A stretch of DNA of 64,000 bases. Origin: Thiosocius sp942490985 (lineage in GTDB: Bacteria; Pseudomonadota; Gammaproteobacteria; Chromatiales; Chromatiaceae). The first letter of the stretch is position 1. Each line of letters begins with the position of its first letter. A model generated the notes under the pieces. That model was given only the letters and a program-made list of their open reading frames with translations. It had not been told where the DNA came from and ran no database searches. The translations under genes and the position numbers were made by a program. The stretch is taken from contig CALNYW010000001.1 of the NCBI GenBank assembly GCA_942490985.1, positions 310,001-374,000 on the forward strand, in the 5' to 3' direction. This document shows, piece after piece, positions 8,013-16,911 of the stretch.

Positions 8013-8462
8013 TGACTAGACCTCAGTTGACGACATGCGATTCGGCCGAAAAAAACAAAGCAGGTTTCGTTGCTGTCATCGCATCGGCCGGGTTGAAGCG
8101 CTGCACCGACTTTCGGAGGTGGCATAGGCGCAACTATCGTGCGATGCATGAAACAGCTGGTCAATGCTGGCCGGTCGAGTCCGTGGGTAGCTGTAGTCAG
8201 ATAGGCCGTATTCGAGCGTTGGGAAAGAGCGCGTAGGCAGCCGCTTGCACAGCAGGAGACCTCGCCCGGCGTTACCGAAATTGGCTCATTCCCATTCAAG
8301 CGCCCGGTAAACGCGCTGCGCATTGCGACCTTTCAATAACGCTTGGTTTTCTAAGGAGGAGAAAAGCGTTTGGTCGTCGGCCCAGTCAGGGCGTAGGTGT
8401 TTTCCGCCAGTTTGACGGTTTCGAGAACCGGCGCAGGGGCTGCTTGGCTAGCCGACGGGCGC
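8013..8462. other. Gap without a convincing gene
   Basis: 450 bases between the DUF6164-like gene and lexA. Short frames exist on both strands but none has recognisable protein features. One minus-strand frame overlapping the end of lexA and closing near 8353 ends in TYALTGPTTKRFSPP and has no start codon that I can support. No strong terminator was seen. Confidence 0.4.
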
Positions 8463-9083
8463 TCAGTGATACCGGCGCATCTGGCCGACGAGTACCCCCT
8501 GGATTTTCACCCGCTCCGGGTTGAAATGCATCGCTGAGAGTGCGCTGTTGGCCGGGTGCAGGATGATTTCGTTGGGATTCTTTTCCAATCGTTTCAGCGT
8601 CGCCTCTTCATCATCGACCAGGGCGACGACGATCTCGCCGCTACGTGCCTGTTCGCGATGCTCAATGACGACCCAGTCACCGTCGAGGATCCCTTCCTCA
8701 ATCATCGAGTCGCCCCGTACCTCCAGCACGTAGCAGGGATTTGGCGTGCGTAGCTGGTTCGGTACGTCGATTTGTTCGGGGTTGCTGATCGCCTCGATCG
8801 GCCGGCCGGCCGCGATGTAGCCATACAGCGGCAGCGTATTGCTATCACTTGCCGGCATGCCATCGTCCTCTACCAGCCGGATCCCCCGTCTGAGGTTGTG
8901 CATCGGTTCGATAAGACCGGCCTCGATCAGCGCCTGTATCTGCTTATGCAGCGAGCCGCGTGATTTAAGCCCAAGGGCGTCGCACAGCTCATCCAGTGTC
9001 GGCGGGTGGGGGAATTCGTCGAGATGTTGCCGCAGGTAGTCGTAGATCTCCTGCTGACGCCGGGTGAGAGTCGGCGGAACCAT
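8463..9083 (-). CDS. lexA: SOS repressor LexA (S24 autoprotease)
   Basis: LexA represses DNA-damage genes and cleaves itself when RecA filaments form. The 206-residue protein has an N-terminal winged helix (residues 1-70), the Ala92-Gly93 cleavage site in GYIAAGRPI, catalytic Ser126 in RGDSMIEEG and Lys164 in EATLKRL. The recognition region, LKSRGSLHKQIQAL, differs from the E. coli type (SPNAAEEHLKAL) and is closer to the alphaproteobacterial SKSGIHRLI type. This agrees with the GTTC-N7-GTTC boxes seen at 9144 and 483-534. It is divergently transcribed from mrfA. Confidence 0.93.
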   Translation of the reverse strand: MVPPTLTRRQQEIYDYLRQHLDEFPHPPTLDELCDALGLKSRGSLHKQIQALIEAGLIEPMHNLRRGIRLVEDDGMPASDSNTLPLYGYIAAGRPIEAISNPEQIDVPNQLRTPNPCYVLEVRGDSMIEEGILDGDWVVIEHREQARSGEIVVALVDDEEATLKRLEKNPNEIILHPANSALSAMHFNPERVKIQGVLVGQMRRYH

Positions 9084-9086
9084 ATT

Positions 9087-9101
9087 GTTCTCCCTGTGTT
9101 G
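9087..9101. promoter_or_regulatory. Weak LexA-type half match near the lexA start
   Basis: GTTC TCCCTGT GTTG differs from GTTC-N7-GTTC by one base. It overlaps the ribosome site of lexA (AGGGAG on the minus strand), so the match may be fortuitous. Confidence 0.25.
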
Positions 9102-9137
9102 CCGCTTGGTTTTGTATCTGTTCTATACTTGAATCGG

Positions 9138-9143
9138 ATTATA
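9138..9143 (-). promoter_or_regulatory. -10 element of lexA
   Basis: A perfect TATAAT on the minus strand. The LexA-type box lies directly upstream, in the -35/-10 spacer. No convincing -35 hexamer. Confidence 0.45.
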
Positions 9144-9158
9144 GAACATCGAGAGAAC
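9144..9158. promoter_or_regulatory. LexA-type box in the lexA-mrfA divergent promoter
   Basis: GAAC ATCGAGA GAAC, i.e. GTTC-N7-GTTC read on the lexA strand. It abuts the lexA -10 and lies between a TATACT -10 at 9124-9129 and the mrfA start at 9165, so one bound repressor could block both directions. No E. coli-type CTGT-N8-ACAG site is present. Confidence 0.65.
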
Positions 9159-9164
9159 TTTGCC

Positions 9165-11558
9165 ATGCCTGCCATCCAGTCGGTACCGAAGGCGGTGCAG
9201 CCAGATCCTGTCGCTTCGCTGGCAAGTCGCTTGCAGACCAAGTATCGCGATCGGATCTGTGCGGAACTCGTTTTGCCGGCGAGCGTTGCCGCGACGGCGG
9301 ATTTGCCGCCCGATCTGGCGGAACCACTCGCTGCGGCGGTTTCGGCACGTGGTATCTATCGGCTGTACAGCCATCAGGCGGAAGCCTGGCAGCTGGCAAC
9401 GCAGCGCCAGCACTATGTCGTCGTGACACCGACGGCTTCGGGCAAGACCCTCTGTTACAACCTGCCGGTCCTGCAGTCGGTGCTGACCGAGGGTGCCAAG
9501 GCGCTCTATCTGTTCCCAACCAAGGCCCTGGCGCAGGACCAGGTCGCTGAACTGCTCGAACTCAACCGCGCTGGCGACCTGGGCGTGCGCGCCTATACGT
9601 TTGACGGCGATACACCGGGCGATGCCCGCAAGGCGGTGCGTACTCGCGGCGACATTGTCGTCAGTAACCCGGACATGCTGCATCAGGCGATCCTGCCGCA
9701 TCACACCAAGTGGGCGCAGTTCTTCGAAAGCCTGCGTTACGTGGTCATCGACGAAATGCACACCTATCGTGGCGTGTTCGGTGCGCATGTTGCCAACGTG
9801 ATGCGCCGGCTGAAACGCATCCTGGCTTTCTACGGGGCGCGTCCCCAGTTTGTATTGTGCTCCGCGACTATTGCCAACCCGGAATCGCTCGCCAGCATGC
9901 TGATTGGTGAGTCAGTCGCGGCGATTACCCGCAGCGGCGCGCCACAGGGTGAACGCCGTCTGTTGTTGTGGAACCCGCCCGTAATCAACCCGGATCTTGG
10001 CATCCGCGCGTCGGCGCGTTCGCAGACCAACCGTATCGCGCGTCTGGCCACGCGAAGTGGCCTCAAGAGTATCGTCTTCGCGCGCTCGCGGTTGATGGTC
10101 GAGGTGTTGACCAAGTATTTGAAAGACGTCTTCGATAAAGACCCGCGTAAGCCATCTCGCGTGTTCGCCTATCGTGGTGGCTACCTGCCGACCGAGCGGC
10201 GTATCACCGAGAAGCGATTGCGCGAGGGCAGTATCGATTGTGTCGTCAGTACCTCGGCATTGGAGTTGGGCGTCGACATCGGTAGCCTGGACGTTTGTGT
10301 GTTGAACGGGTACCCCGGCAGTATCGCTGCAACCTGGCAGCGACTGGGCCGGGCCGGGCGGCGCTCGCGGACCGCCCTCGGCGTGATGGTGGCTGGCAGC
10401 GAACCGCTGGATCAGTACATCGTTCGCAATCCGGAATTTTTCCTCGGCGCATCGCCGGAACATGCGCGCATCGATCCTGACCAGTTGTTGATATTGCTCG
10501 ATCATGTGCGATGTGCGGCCTATGAGTTGCCGTTCGAGGCGGGCGATACCTTCAGTGACAAGGTGCCACTTGAACAACTGCTGCAGTACCTCATGGAGGA
10601 TGGTGTCGTCCATCGCGAGGGACCGTTGTGGCACTGGATCACCGATGCGTACCCTGCCAATGCGGTATCGCTGAGATCGGTCGCAGAGGGCAACTTCCTG
10701 GTTATCGATCAAGACCGCGATGGCCGTCAGGTGATTGCTGAAGTGGATTTCAGCTCGGCGCCCGAAACCCTCTATGAAGGTGCGATCTACATGGTTCAGG
10801 CCGCCCCTTTCCAGGTGGAGCGGCTCGATTGGGATGGCCGCAAGGCGTTCGTCCGACCAACCCGCGCGGACTATTACACCGATGCGGTGGTCTACACGCG
10901 ACTCAAGATCTTGGAAAGGTTCGCCCAACAGCAAACGGCCAGCAGGCTCGTCGCGCATGGCGAGGTACATCTGGTTCGCCGGTTCGCCGGCTACAAAAAG
11001 ATCCGTTACTACACGCATGAAAATATTGGCTACGGCAACATCAACCTCCCGGACCAGGAGATGCACACCAGTGCGGTCTGGTGGGAGATACGCCCGGGCG
11101 TGTTGGAGGATGCGCTGCCATCCCGGCAGATGGCATTGGATGGTTTTCTTGGCGCAGCCTACGCGATGCATCATGTCGCGGCGCTGCAATCCATGAGCGA
11201 GACCAGTGATCTCGGGCGGGCCGTCGGCGACGGTGATGGGAAGTGGTTTGCGACAACGGCAGCAGATGGTCGCGGGCAGATGCGCGATAGTGCAGGGGAT
11301 GCGGTCGCGCCGGATTACCAGGGGGCGTTCAGGCCGGCAGTGTTCCTGTACGACAGCTACCCGGGTGGGATCGGTCTATCGGAGCCGTTGTTCGACAGTC
11401 AGCACGATGTCGTGCAGGGTGCGCTGACGCTGATAGAACAGTGCGATTGCCGCTATGGCTGCCCGTCGTGTGTCGGTCCGGTGTTGGCCAGTGATGAGCA
11501 GCGTGGCTATTCGCCAAAGGCCCTGGCGCTCAGCGTGTTGGGTTTGCTGCAGGCGTAA
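9165..11558 (+). CDS. mrfA: DEAD/DEAH helicase with C-terminal four-Cys domain (MrfA-like)
   Basis: A 797-residue superfamily-2 helicase of the YprA/MrfA type. Motifs in order: YSHQAEAW (Q motif region), Walker A TPTASGKT at residues 88-95, VIDEMHTYRG (Walker B DEMH), SATIANP (motif III), STSALELGVDIG (V) and QRLGRAGR (VI). A DUF1998-type C-terminal region ends in CDCRYGCPSC, a four-Cys cluster typical of MrfA. In Bacillus MrfA works with the exonuclease MrfB to repair mitomycin adducts. The start at ATG 9165 is just after the shared promoter; the frame extends upstream into antisense lexA and is not used. The stop overlaps the start of mrfB by one base (TAATG). Confidence 0.88.
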   Translation: MPAIQSVPKAVQPDPVASLASRLQTKYRDRICAELVLPASVAATADLPPDLAEPLAAAVSARGIYRLYSHQAEAWQLATQRQHYVVVTPTASGKTLCYNLPVLQSVLTEGAKALYLFPTKALAQDQVAELLELNRAGDLGVRAYTFDGDTPGDARKAVRTRGDIVVSNPDMLHQAILPHHTKWAQFFESLRYVVIDEMHTYRGVFGAHVANVMRRLKRILAFYGARPQFVLCSATIANPESLASMLIGESVAAITRSGAPQGERRLLLWNPPVINPDLGIRASARSQTNRIARLATRSGLKSIVFARSRLMVEVLTKYLKDVFDKDPRKPSRVFAYRGGYLPTERRITEKRLREGSIDCVVSTSALELGVDIGSLDVCVLNGYPGSIAATWQRLGRAGRRSRTALGVMVAGSEPLDQYIVRNPEFFLGASPEHARIDPDQLLILLDHVRCAAYELPFEAGDTFSDKVPLEQLLQYLMEDGVVHREGPLWHWITDAYPANAVSLRSVAEGNFLVIDQDRDGRQVIAEVDFSSAPETLYEGAIYMVQAAPFQVERLDWDGRKAFVRPTRADYYTDAVVYTRLKILERFAQQQTASRLVAHGEVHLVRRFAGYKKIRYYTHENIGYGNINLPDQEMHTSAVWWEIRPGVLEDALPSRQMALDGFLGAAYAMHHVAALQSMSETSDLGRAVGDGDGKWFATTAADGRGQMRDSAGDAVAPDYQGAFRPAVFLYDSYPGGIGLSEPLFDSQHDVVQGALTLIEQCDCRYGCPSCVGPVLASDEQRGYSPKALALSVLGLLQA

Positions 11559-12802
11559 TGGCAAGGATGGACCTGGCGTCACGGTTGGATCGACTGCGGG
11601 GCGGATGCTCGTCACCTGCGAGTGTCCCGGCCATTGAGCAAGCGGTTGACCATCCCGCAACGCTGCTGCGTGGCGGGATGGGTGCGCTGGCAAAAGCGTT
11701 GCGCGGTGATGTCATCAGTGACGGCCTGGTGGTGAGCGAGTCGCGGCATCGGCTGGACATGACGCAAGCCGATCTGGCAGGCCTGTCGAACTTGCCTGAA
11801 ACGTATGACGAACCGGCAACGGACTGGGTCTACATCGATACCGAGACCACCGGTCTCTCAGGCGGGGTCGGCACGCTCGCTTTCATGGTCGGGATAGCGC
11901 GCTACCTGCCGGATGGCATGCTTTTGGTTCGGCAATACACCATGTCGCGTTTCTCTGGCGAAGCGCTCATGTTGCGAGACCTAACCGCGTGGATAGGCGA
12001 AAGCGCGACGCTTTGCAGCTATAACGGGCGCTGTTTCGATCTACCGCTGTTGACCAACCGGCTGCGACTTCAGCGGCAGCGCTGTGCCATCGCTTCGCTG
12101 TCGCACTTAGATCTTATGTACGGTGTTCGACGTGCCTATCGACAGCAGTGGCAAGACTGCCGTTTACAAACCGCCGAGAAGCGCCGGCTCGGTATCCAGC
12201 GTGTTGATGATATGCCCGGGGCGTTGGCCCCCCAAGCCTGGCAGAGATGGTTGGGTGACGCTGATCCCTCGATGTTGATTGAGGTCTTGGCACATAATCG
12301 ACAAGACGTGGTCTCGCTCGCAAGACTTCATCTAGCGCTGGTGCGCGATCATGCCGATGCGGCCCACCCTGAATCGGATCCGGGCGCGATTGGCCTGGCG
12401 TGGTACCGGGTTGGCTGTGTCGACAGGGCGATGGCGCTTTGGGAAAGGCATGCCGATCGTCTCGATACATCTGCCGCGTTGCAGCAGGCGGCTGCCTACC
12501 GCCGGGCAGAACGATGGCAAGAGGCCGAATCAGTCTGGCTAAGGCTGCATGAACAAGGCAATCGCGACGCGGCACTGGCATTGAGTAAGTACTATGAACA
12601 CCGTCTCCGGGATTATCCGCAGGCGATGAGGTTTGCGCTTGCCTGTGGTGAGTCTGATGAGGGCGCCCGTGCACAGCGCCTTCGTCGCAAGCTTGGCGCA
12701 GCGCAGAGTGCCGGCCCATCGACAATGGGCAATCTGGAATTGCCGCTAGTACCGCGACCCATACAAGATCATCGTAATTTCAATCGCTCGCCGCGAATTT
12801 GA
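11558..12802 (+). CDS. mrfB: RNase H-fold exonuclease (MrfB-like)
   Basis: A 414-residue protein of the YprB/MrfB type. The DEDD exonuclease domain shows ExoI YIDTETTGLSGGVGTLAF (Asp94, Glu96), ExoII CSYNGRCFDLPLLTNRLRLQ and ExoIII HNRQDVVSL. The C-terminal third is helical with TPR-like repeats (AWYRVGCVDRAMALWERHA, AAYRRAERWQEAESVWLRL). The partner helicase MrfA is directly upstream and overlaps by one base. Together they suggest a UvrABC-independent adduct-repair pair placed under LexA. The gene converges with, and overlaps by 23 bases, the gene at 12780-13088. Confidence 0.85.
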   Translation: MARMDLASRLDRLRGGCSSPASVPAIEQAVDHPATLLRGGMGALAKALRGDVISDGLVVSESRHRLDMTQADLAGLSNLPETYDEPATDWVYIDTETTGLSGGVGTLAFMVGIARYLPDGMLLVRQYTMSRFSGEALMLRDLTAWIGESATLCSYNGRCFDLPLLTNRLRLQRQRCAIASLSHLDLMYGVRRAYRQQWQDCRLQTAEKRRLGIQRVDDMPGALAPQAWQRWLGDADPSMLIEVLAHNRQDVVSLARLHLALVRDHADAAHPESDPGAIGLAWYRVGCVDRAMALWERHADRLDTSAALQQAAAYRRAERWQEAESVWLRLHEQGNRDAALALSKYYEHRLRDYPQAMRFALACGESDEGARAQRLRRKLGAAQSAGPSTMGNLELPLVPRPIQDHRNFNRSPRI

Positions 12803-13088
12803 CGACGTAGGCATTGCCCTCCGCCGTGGGCAGACAGCTTTGCAGCAATCCGGCACGCCGAGCCTCGAGTAAGCGTCGCCCCAACGGCAGAAACAACGTC
12901 TCTTTGCCATCATTCGCCGCGGCGTTGAACCGGATCAACACACTGCGCGGCGGTTGCGTCGCCATCAAGAGTTGCTCGACCTGCTGCATGGCATCGCGCT
13001 GCGAGAGGCTGGATAAATCCAATTCATGCTCGGCAGCGTCGGCTTGCAAAGCGAGGTTGGCCAGTGGGTTATTATCGAAGTACGGCAT
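12780..13088 (-). CDS. Small hypothetical protein, possible degenerate Smr-like fold
   Basis: A 102-residue soluble protein from ATG 13088. The sequence MPYFDNNPLANLALQADA leads into LDLSSLSQRDAMQQVEQLL, then RSVLIRFNAA, LFLPLGRRLLEARRAGLL and NAYVVKF. The order of a LDL-type motif, a helix, a strand and a terminal strand recalls Smr domains, but the Smr HGKG motif is missing, so the similarity is tentative. Overlaps the 3' end of mrfB on the other strand. Confidence 0.5.
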   Translation of the reverse strand: MPYFDNNPLANLALQADAAEHELDLSSLSQRDAMQQVEQLLMATQPPRSVLIRFNAAANDGKETLFLPLGRRLLEARRAGLLQSCLPTAEGNAYVVKFAASD

Positions 13089-13154
13089 AGCATCCAGGTG
13101 GTGATGTGTCGGGTTGCGGCAGGGCACCAGCAACCGAAGCGCGATGCCCGCAGT

Positions 13155-13400
13155 TCACCCAGTCTCGTCAAGTATCATGAAAGACAGGAAAGTGGTACCC
13201 AGCCCCAGTCCTATGATAACTGCCGGCGTCGCCTGTAGGCACATTAATAGCCCGCTGCATATCCAGATATTTTTGCAGATACCGCGTTTTCGTCGATAGC
13301 TGGCGGTATAACGGCGCCAGTGTGGATGGTTGGTGTCACCGCAGTTCCCCTTGGCCCAATCGGGCAGCAAAATGTTCCTCAGAGATTGCAGAATATCCAT
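13155..13400 (-). CDS. Small membrane protein, 81 aa
   Basis: ATG 13400 is preceded by a strong ribosome site, AGGGAGGA, so this start is well supported. The first ~45 residues are amphipathic and contain three Cys and His/Trp residues (NCGDTNHPHWRRY), and the C-terminal half is hydrophobic (WICSGLLMCLQATPAVIIGL, then GLGTTFLSFMIL), giving one or two membrane spans. No family recognised. Divergent from sthA. Confidence 0.6.
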   Translation of the reverse strand: MDILQSLRNILLPDWAKGNCGDTNHPHWRRYTASYRRKRGICKNIWICSGLLMCLQATPAVIIGLGLGTTFLSFMILDETG

Positions 13401-13581
13401 CTCTTCCTCCCTATCGTTGTTGGCTTTGCCTCGCATGCTCGGCATTATCGAACTGTAGCCCAGGAATCAATCGATAGCGCGTGAACCGTATGGCTCGCCG
13501 CAAAATCAGTATTTCGCTATGAGGTGATTTGGGCAGGGCTATCGTGTCCATGACGGCCAGACAACAGCAGGAGACAGATCA

Positions 13582-14973
13582 ATGCAGGAATACGATGTTG
13601 TGGTCATCGGTAGTGGACCGGCCGGAGAGGGCGCGGCGATGCGCATGTCGAAAGAAGGTCAACGCGTTGCGGTTGTCGAGATGCAAGACCAGGTCGGTGG
13701 CAATTGCACGCACAAGGGGACCATTCCGAGCAAAGCCCTTCGGCATGCCATCCAGTTGCTGGCCGATTATCGGCATCATCCCCTGTTTGAGCACACCCTT
13801 GGCCTGATGGATGTCTCTTGGCCTCAGTTGCTGAAGACGTCCGATGAGGTGATTGGTCGTCAGGTCAGCATGCGCCATCGTTTCTATGCACGTAACCAGG
13901 TTGACGTCATTCACGGTCGCGCGCGATTTGTGGATGCGAATGCTGTCGAGGTGGTGAAATCCAATGGCGATGTGTTCAAGGTGGGTGCCGCTCAGTTCGT
14001 GATTGCGACGGGGTCAAGACCCTACCGCCCGCCCGAGCTCGACTTTGACGATCCACGGATTTTGGACAGTGATACGGTGCTGAAGATGACCCACACCCCG
14101 CGCCGTGTGACGATCTATGGTGCTGGCGTCATAGGCTGTGAGTATGCATCGATGTTTGCCAATCTCGATGTCAAAGTTAACCTGATCAACACCCGTAATC
14201 GCCTGCTGTCCTTTCTCGACGATGAGATCACCGACGCGCTGAGTTATCACCTGCGCGATCAGGGCGTGGTCATCGTTCACAACGAATCGATGGACCGGGT
14301 TGAATCGAGCGACCAGGGTGTGGTGCTGCACTGCAAGTCAGGGCGCGAAGTGCGATCCGATGTGTTGTTTTGGGCCAACGGTCGCAGTGGTAACACAGAC
14401 GGGATGGGGCTCGAAGTCATCGGTGTGGCAACCAATCAACGCGGGCAGATTGAAGTTGATGAGCAGCTGCGTACCAGTGTTGCGCATGTGTTTGCGGTAG
14501 GCGACGTGATCGGTCCGCCGGCTTTAGCGAGCGCGAGCTACGATCAAGGCCGCTTCGCCGGGCATGTGGTAGCTCAGGGCGAAAGTGAATGGGAGCTGCT
14601 CGGTGAGGTGCCAACCGGCATCTATACCAGTCCTGAGATCAGTTCAGTCGGGCGTACTGAGCGCGAATTGACTGAGCAAAACGTGCCTTACGAAGTAGGG
14701 AGGGCGGACTTCAAGAACCTGGCGCGGGCGCAGATCGCCGGACGCAATGTCGGCATGCTGAAGTTATTGTTTCACCGCGAGACGCTGGAGCTGCTCGGCA
14801 TCCATTGCTTCGGTGAACAGGCATCGGAGATCGTCCACATTGGCCAGGCCATCATGCGCCAGCCAGGCGCGGCGAACACGCTGGACTATTTCATCCATAC
14901 CACGTTCAACTACCCAACGATGGCCGAGGCCTATCGCGTCGCGGCACTCTATGGGCGCAATCGGACGCGTTAG
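13582..14973 (+). CDS. sthA: Soluble pyridine nucleotide transhydrogenase
   Basis: SthA is a cytosolic flavoprotein that equilibrates NADPH with NAD+. The 463-residue protein shows the FAD-binding motif VVIGSGPAGEGAAMR, then GGNCTHKGTIPSKALRHAI, in which only one Cys is present instead of the disulfide of related reductases, as expected for SthA. NAD(P)-binding YGAGVIGCEYASMF and the second FAD motif VFAVGDVIGPPALAS follow. The dimerisation domain ends in NYPTMAEAYRVAAL. In a PHA-forming cell it would help balance the NADPH needed by PhaB. A GGAGAC ribosome site is near 13570. Confidence 0.93.
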   Translation: MQEYDVVVIGSGPAGEGAAMRMSKEGQRVAVVEMQDQVGGNCTHKGTIPSKALRHAIQLLADYRHHPLFEHTLGLMDVSWPQLLKTSDEVIGRQVSMRHRFYARNQVDVIHGRARFVDANAVEVVKSNGDVFKVGAAQFVIATGSRPYRPPELDFDDPRILDSDTVLKMTHTPRRVTIYGAGVIGCEYASMFANLDVKVNLINTRNRLLSFLDDEITDALSYHLRDQGVVIVHNESMDRVESSDQGVVLHCKSGREVRSDVLFWANGRSGNTDGMGLEVIGVATNQRGQIEVDEQLRTSVAHVFAVGDVIGPPALASASYDQGRFAGHVVAQGESEWELLGEVPTGIYTSPEISSVGRTERELTEQNVPYEVGRADFKNLARAQIAGRNVGMLKLLFHRETLELLGIHCFGEQASEIVHIGQAIMRQPGAANTLDYFIHTTFNYPTMAEAYRVAALYGRNRTR

Positions 14974-15703
14974 ATTACCCGCCTGCATGTTGCGCCCGTC
15001 GATTTCGGACGTGCGCGAAAGTGTCGGCAGAAATGCAGCAGAGGCGGCATTCGGGTCGTGTGATTCCTGACAGTCCGTATCTGATCTGACTGTGAGCGCA
15101 ACGCAAGGTGGCGTCACAAAAAAGCGGCCGCTAGCAGAGGCTGGCGCTTCCGCGGCACCCGGCCAAGGGGCCTTGCATCGACCGTGGGTCGAGCTGCGCC
15201 CGACGACGGCAGACTTCGCAAAATGGTAAAAGGTGCAGTCGCACGAAAATGCGCGGCTGCCTCGGGCATCCCCTGTTCCGTCATTCCCGCGAAGGCGGGA
15301 ATGACGAACGACGGTAGCGGTGATGCGTCTGAGTGTTATCGCCAATACTTTGCGACTTTGCGTACCACGCTTTCTATGACTGCCGCGGGTGGCGAATGTC
15401 TCGTCGGTGTTGGGACCTGCCCTCCCAGCCGGGTTAATCGTGATACGGATACCTTGGCGACAGCTCTGCGTCGGCTGCAGATGTCGACGCTTTGCCAGTT
15501 ACTTATGGTCCGAGTGTGGCCAGAAGGTAGGCCTGAGCTATGGGGGGCTGACGAGCCAATCAGATTGCTGAACGGAATGTCATTTTGGTGGTTGAGAATC
15601 AGCCGACCTGATGGCTCGACCTAGCCCGGGAGTTAAAGGCGGTCCAGACGCGTCTAGAATGAGACAGAGTCAGTTGCTTGGCCCAAAACGCCCGGAGGAC
15701 CGG
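14974..15703. other. Gap holding repeat copy A
   Basis: 730 bases between sthA and the NHL gene with no supported gene. It contains repeat copy A (15213-15402) with its palindrome. The rest has no clear promoter except the ribosome site at 15694. Confidence 0.5.
15213..15402 (+). repeat. Repeat copy A, empty, with one 20-base palindrome
   Basis: About 190 bases that recur at 18558-19097. At its centre (15283-15302) is ATTCCCGCGAAGGCGGGAAT, the two arms of a hairpin. Flanks match copy B closely on both sides (for example CCTCGGGCATCCCCTG on the left, CGAACGACGGTAGCGG on the right). In this copy the two flanks are continuous around a single palindrome, so it looks like the unoccupied form. Confidence 0.75.
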
Positions 15704-16576
15704 ATGGATGCACGAATACCTGCTTGGCTACTCGGTGTCCTTGGGGCGGTGATATTGCTAGCGGCCACGTCATCGCCCGCGGAATGGCGTTTCGAGTATC
15801 TTGGTAGCAGCAGTACGCCATTGTCTAATCCACATGACCTCAAGCTCTCTGAAGACAGAAAAATTCTGTTTGTCGCGGATGTCGGAAGTGGTCGTGTCGT
15901 GGGTCTTGATCCCGACACTCTCGAGTTGGTTGATGCCTTTGGCGAAGATGTTTTAAGTGGTACACATGATATTGACTTCGACGATAGAGGCCTTATGTAC
16001 GTCGCCGACACCCATCAGGGCCGCGCTGCAGTTTTCGCGATGCAGGGGACTCGGGGTGAGTTGGTTGGGTCGCTCAGTAAACGGTTGTCCGGCCCGGAGG
16101 GGGTATTGGCCCACCCTAACGGCTTGATATACGTCGCGGGGGCCTGGTCGAACAATGTCGTGGCATTCCAAGGCGATAAAGTCGTTTATGAACTCGTTGG
16201 TTTATCGGCACCGCACGATTTGGAAGTAGCGCCGGATGGGCGGATCTGGTTGGCGGACGCCGGAAACGACAGAGTTCTCCTGCTGAGTGAATCCCTTGAG
16301 ATCCTCCGAGAATTGAGCGGACCGCCGTTCCATTTCGACGGCGTGCGCTATCTGGATGTGCTACCCGATGGCACTCTGGTCGCGGCGGATAAGTACACCC
16401 ATACGGTAAAGGTCATAAACCCCAGTGGGAGTTTGCTTGCGACCCTTGGCACTGGGCGTCCGGGAAAGGGCAAGGGCTTGTTTCGAACCCCGGAAGGGGT
16501 TGAAAGCGCAGGCGACATATTCTGGTTTTCCGACTCCGGCAACGATAGGGTTGTGAGGTACCGATTGGTGCGCTGA
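15704..16576 (+). CDS. Secreted NHL-repeat beta-propeller protein
   Basis: A 290-residue protein starting at ATG 15704, with GGAGGAC six bases upstream. The N-terminus (ARIPAWLLGVLGAVILLAAT) is a signal peptide or membrane anchor. The rest consists of NHL-type repeats: NPHDLKLSEDRKILFVADVG, THDIDFDDRGLMYVADT, PEGVLAHPNGLIYVAGA, PHDLEVAPDGRIWLADAGND, and RTPEGVESAGDIFWFSDSGN. This predicts a six-bladed propeller in the periplasm that could bind a ligand or catalyse a lactonase-like reaction; substrate unknown. It stands alone in a gene-poor region. Confidence 0.75.
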   Translation: MDARIPAWLLGVLGAVILLAATSSPAEWRFEYLGSSSTPLSNPHDLKLSEDRKILFVADVGSGRVVGLDPDTLELVDAFGEDVLSGTHDIDFDDRGLMYVADTHQGRAAVFAMQGTRGELVGSLSKRLSGPEGVLAHPNGLIYVAGAWSNNVVAFQGDKVVYELVGLSAPHDLEVAPDGRIWLADAGNDRVLLLSESLEILRELSGPPFHFDGVRYLDVLPDGTLVAADKYTHTVKVINPSGSLLATLGTGRPGKGKGLFRTPEGVESAGDIFWFSDSGNDRVVRYRLVR

Positions 16577-16911
16577 CCCAGCGGCGCGTTTGGAAAATCA
16601 CCGGTCGATCCGCTTGCTCTGGGGCCGCGAATCGCTGGTCCGCGCTTCGGAATGACTGGGTGCTTGTTTTTCCGTTGGCGTCGGGAAGGAACACGGCATC
16701 GCGTGTGCTCCGGTTGTGATCGGCTTGGATCGAAACCCCGCGTTTTTGAGCCTGACGATCGGAACGTGAATCTTAGGGGGCGGCCTTTCCCAGCAGAAAG
16801 CGGACCCCACGCCAGCTTCTCAGAGGGGCTGCCACCAACACTCAGCCTACAAGGTCACATGGGCGATGACGGACCGTGCCGTTCTTTCTGCGGCTACCGT
16901 ATCTGACAGCA
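16577..16911. other. Gap without a gene
   Basis: 335 bases between the convergent NHL and OGFr-like genes. I see no gene, repeat or clear terminator. Confidence 0.4.

Noticed and set aside
8072..8463. Possible SulA-like gene next to lexA
   Set aside because: No frame with a proper start or SulA motif was found; the C-terminal-like TYALTGPTTKRF peptide is too short to support a call.
9912..11189. Long minus-strand frame of 425 codons opposite mrfA
   Set aside because: It is antisense to a clear helicase, has no family features and reflects high GC codon bias.
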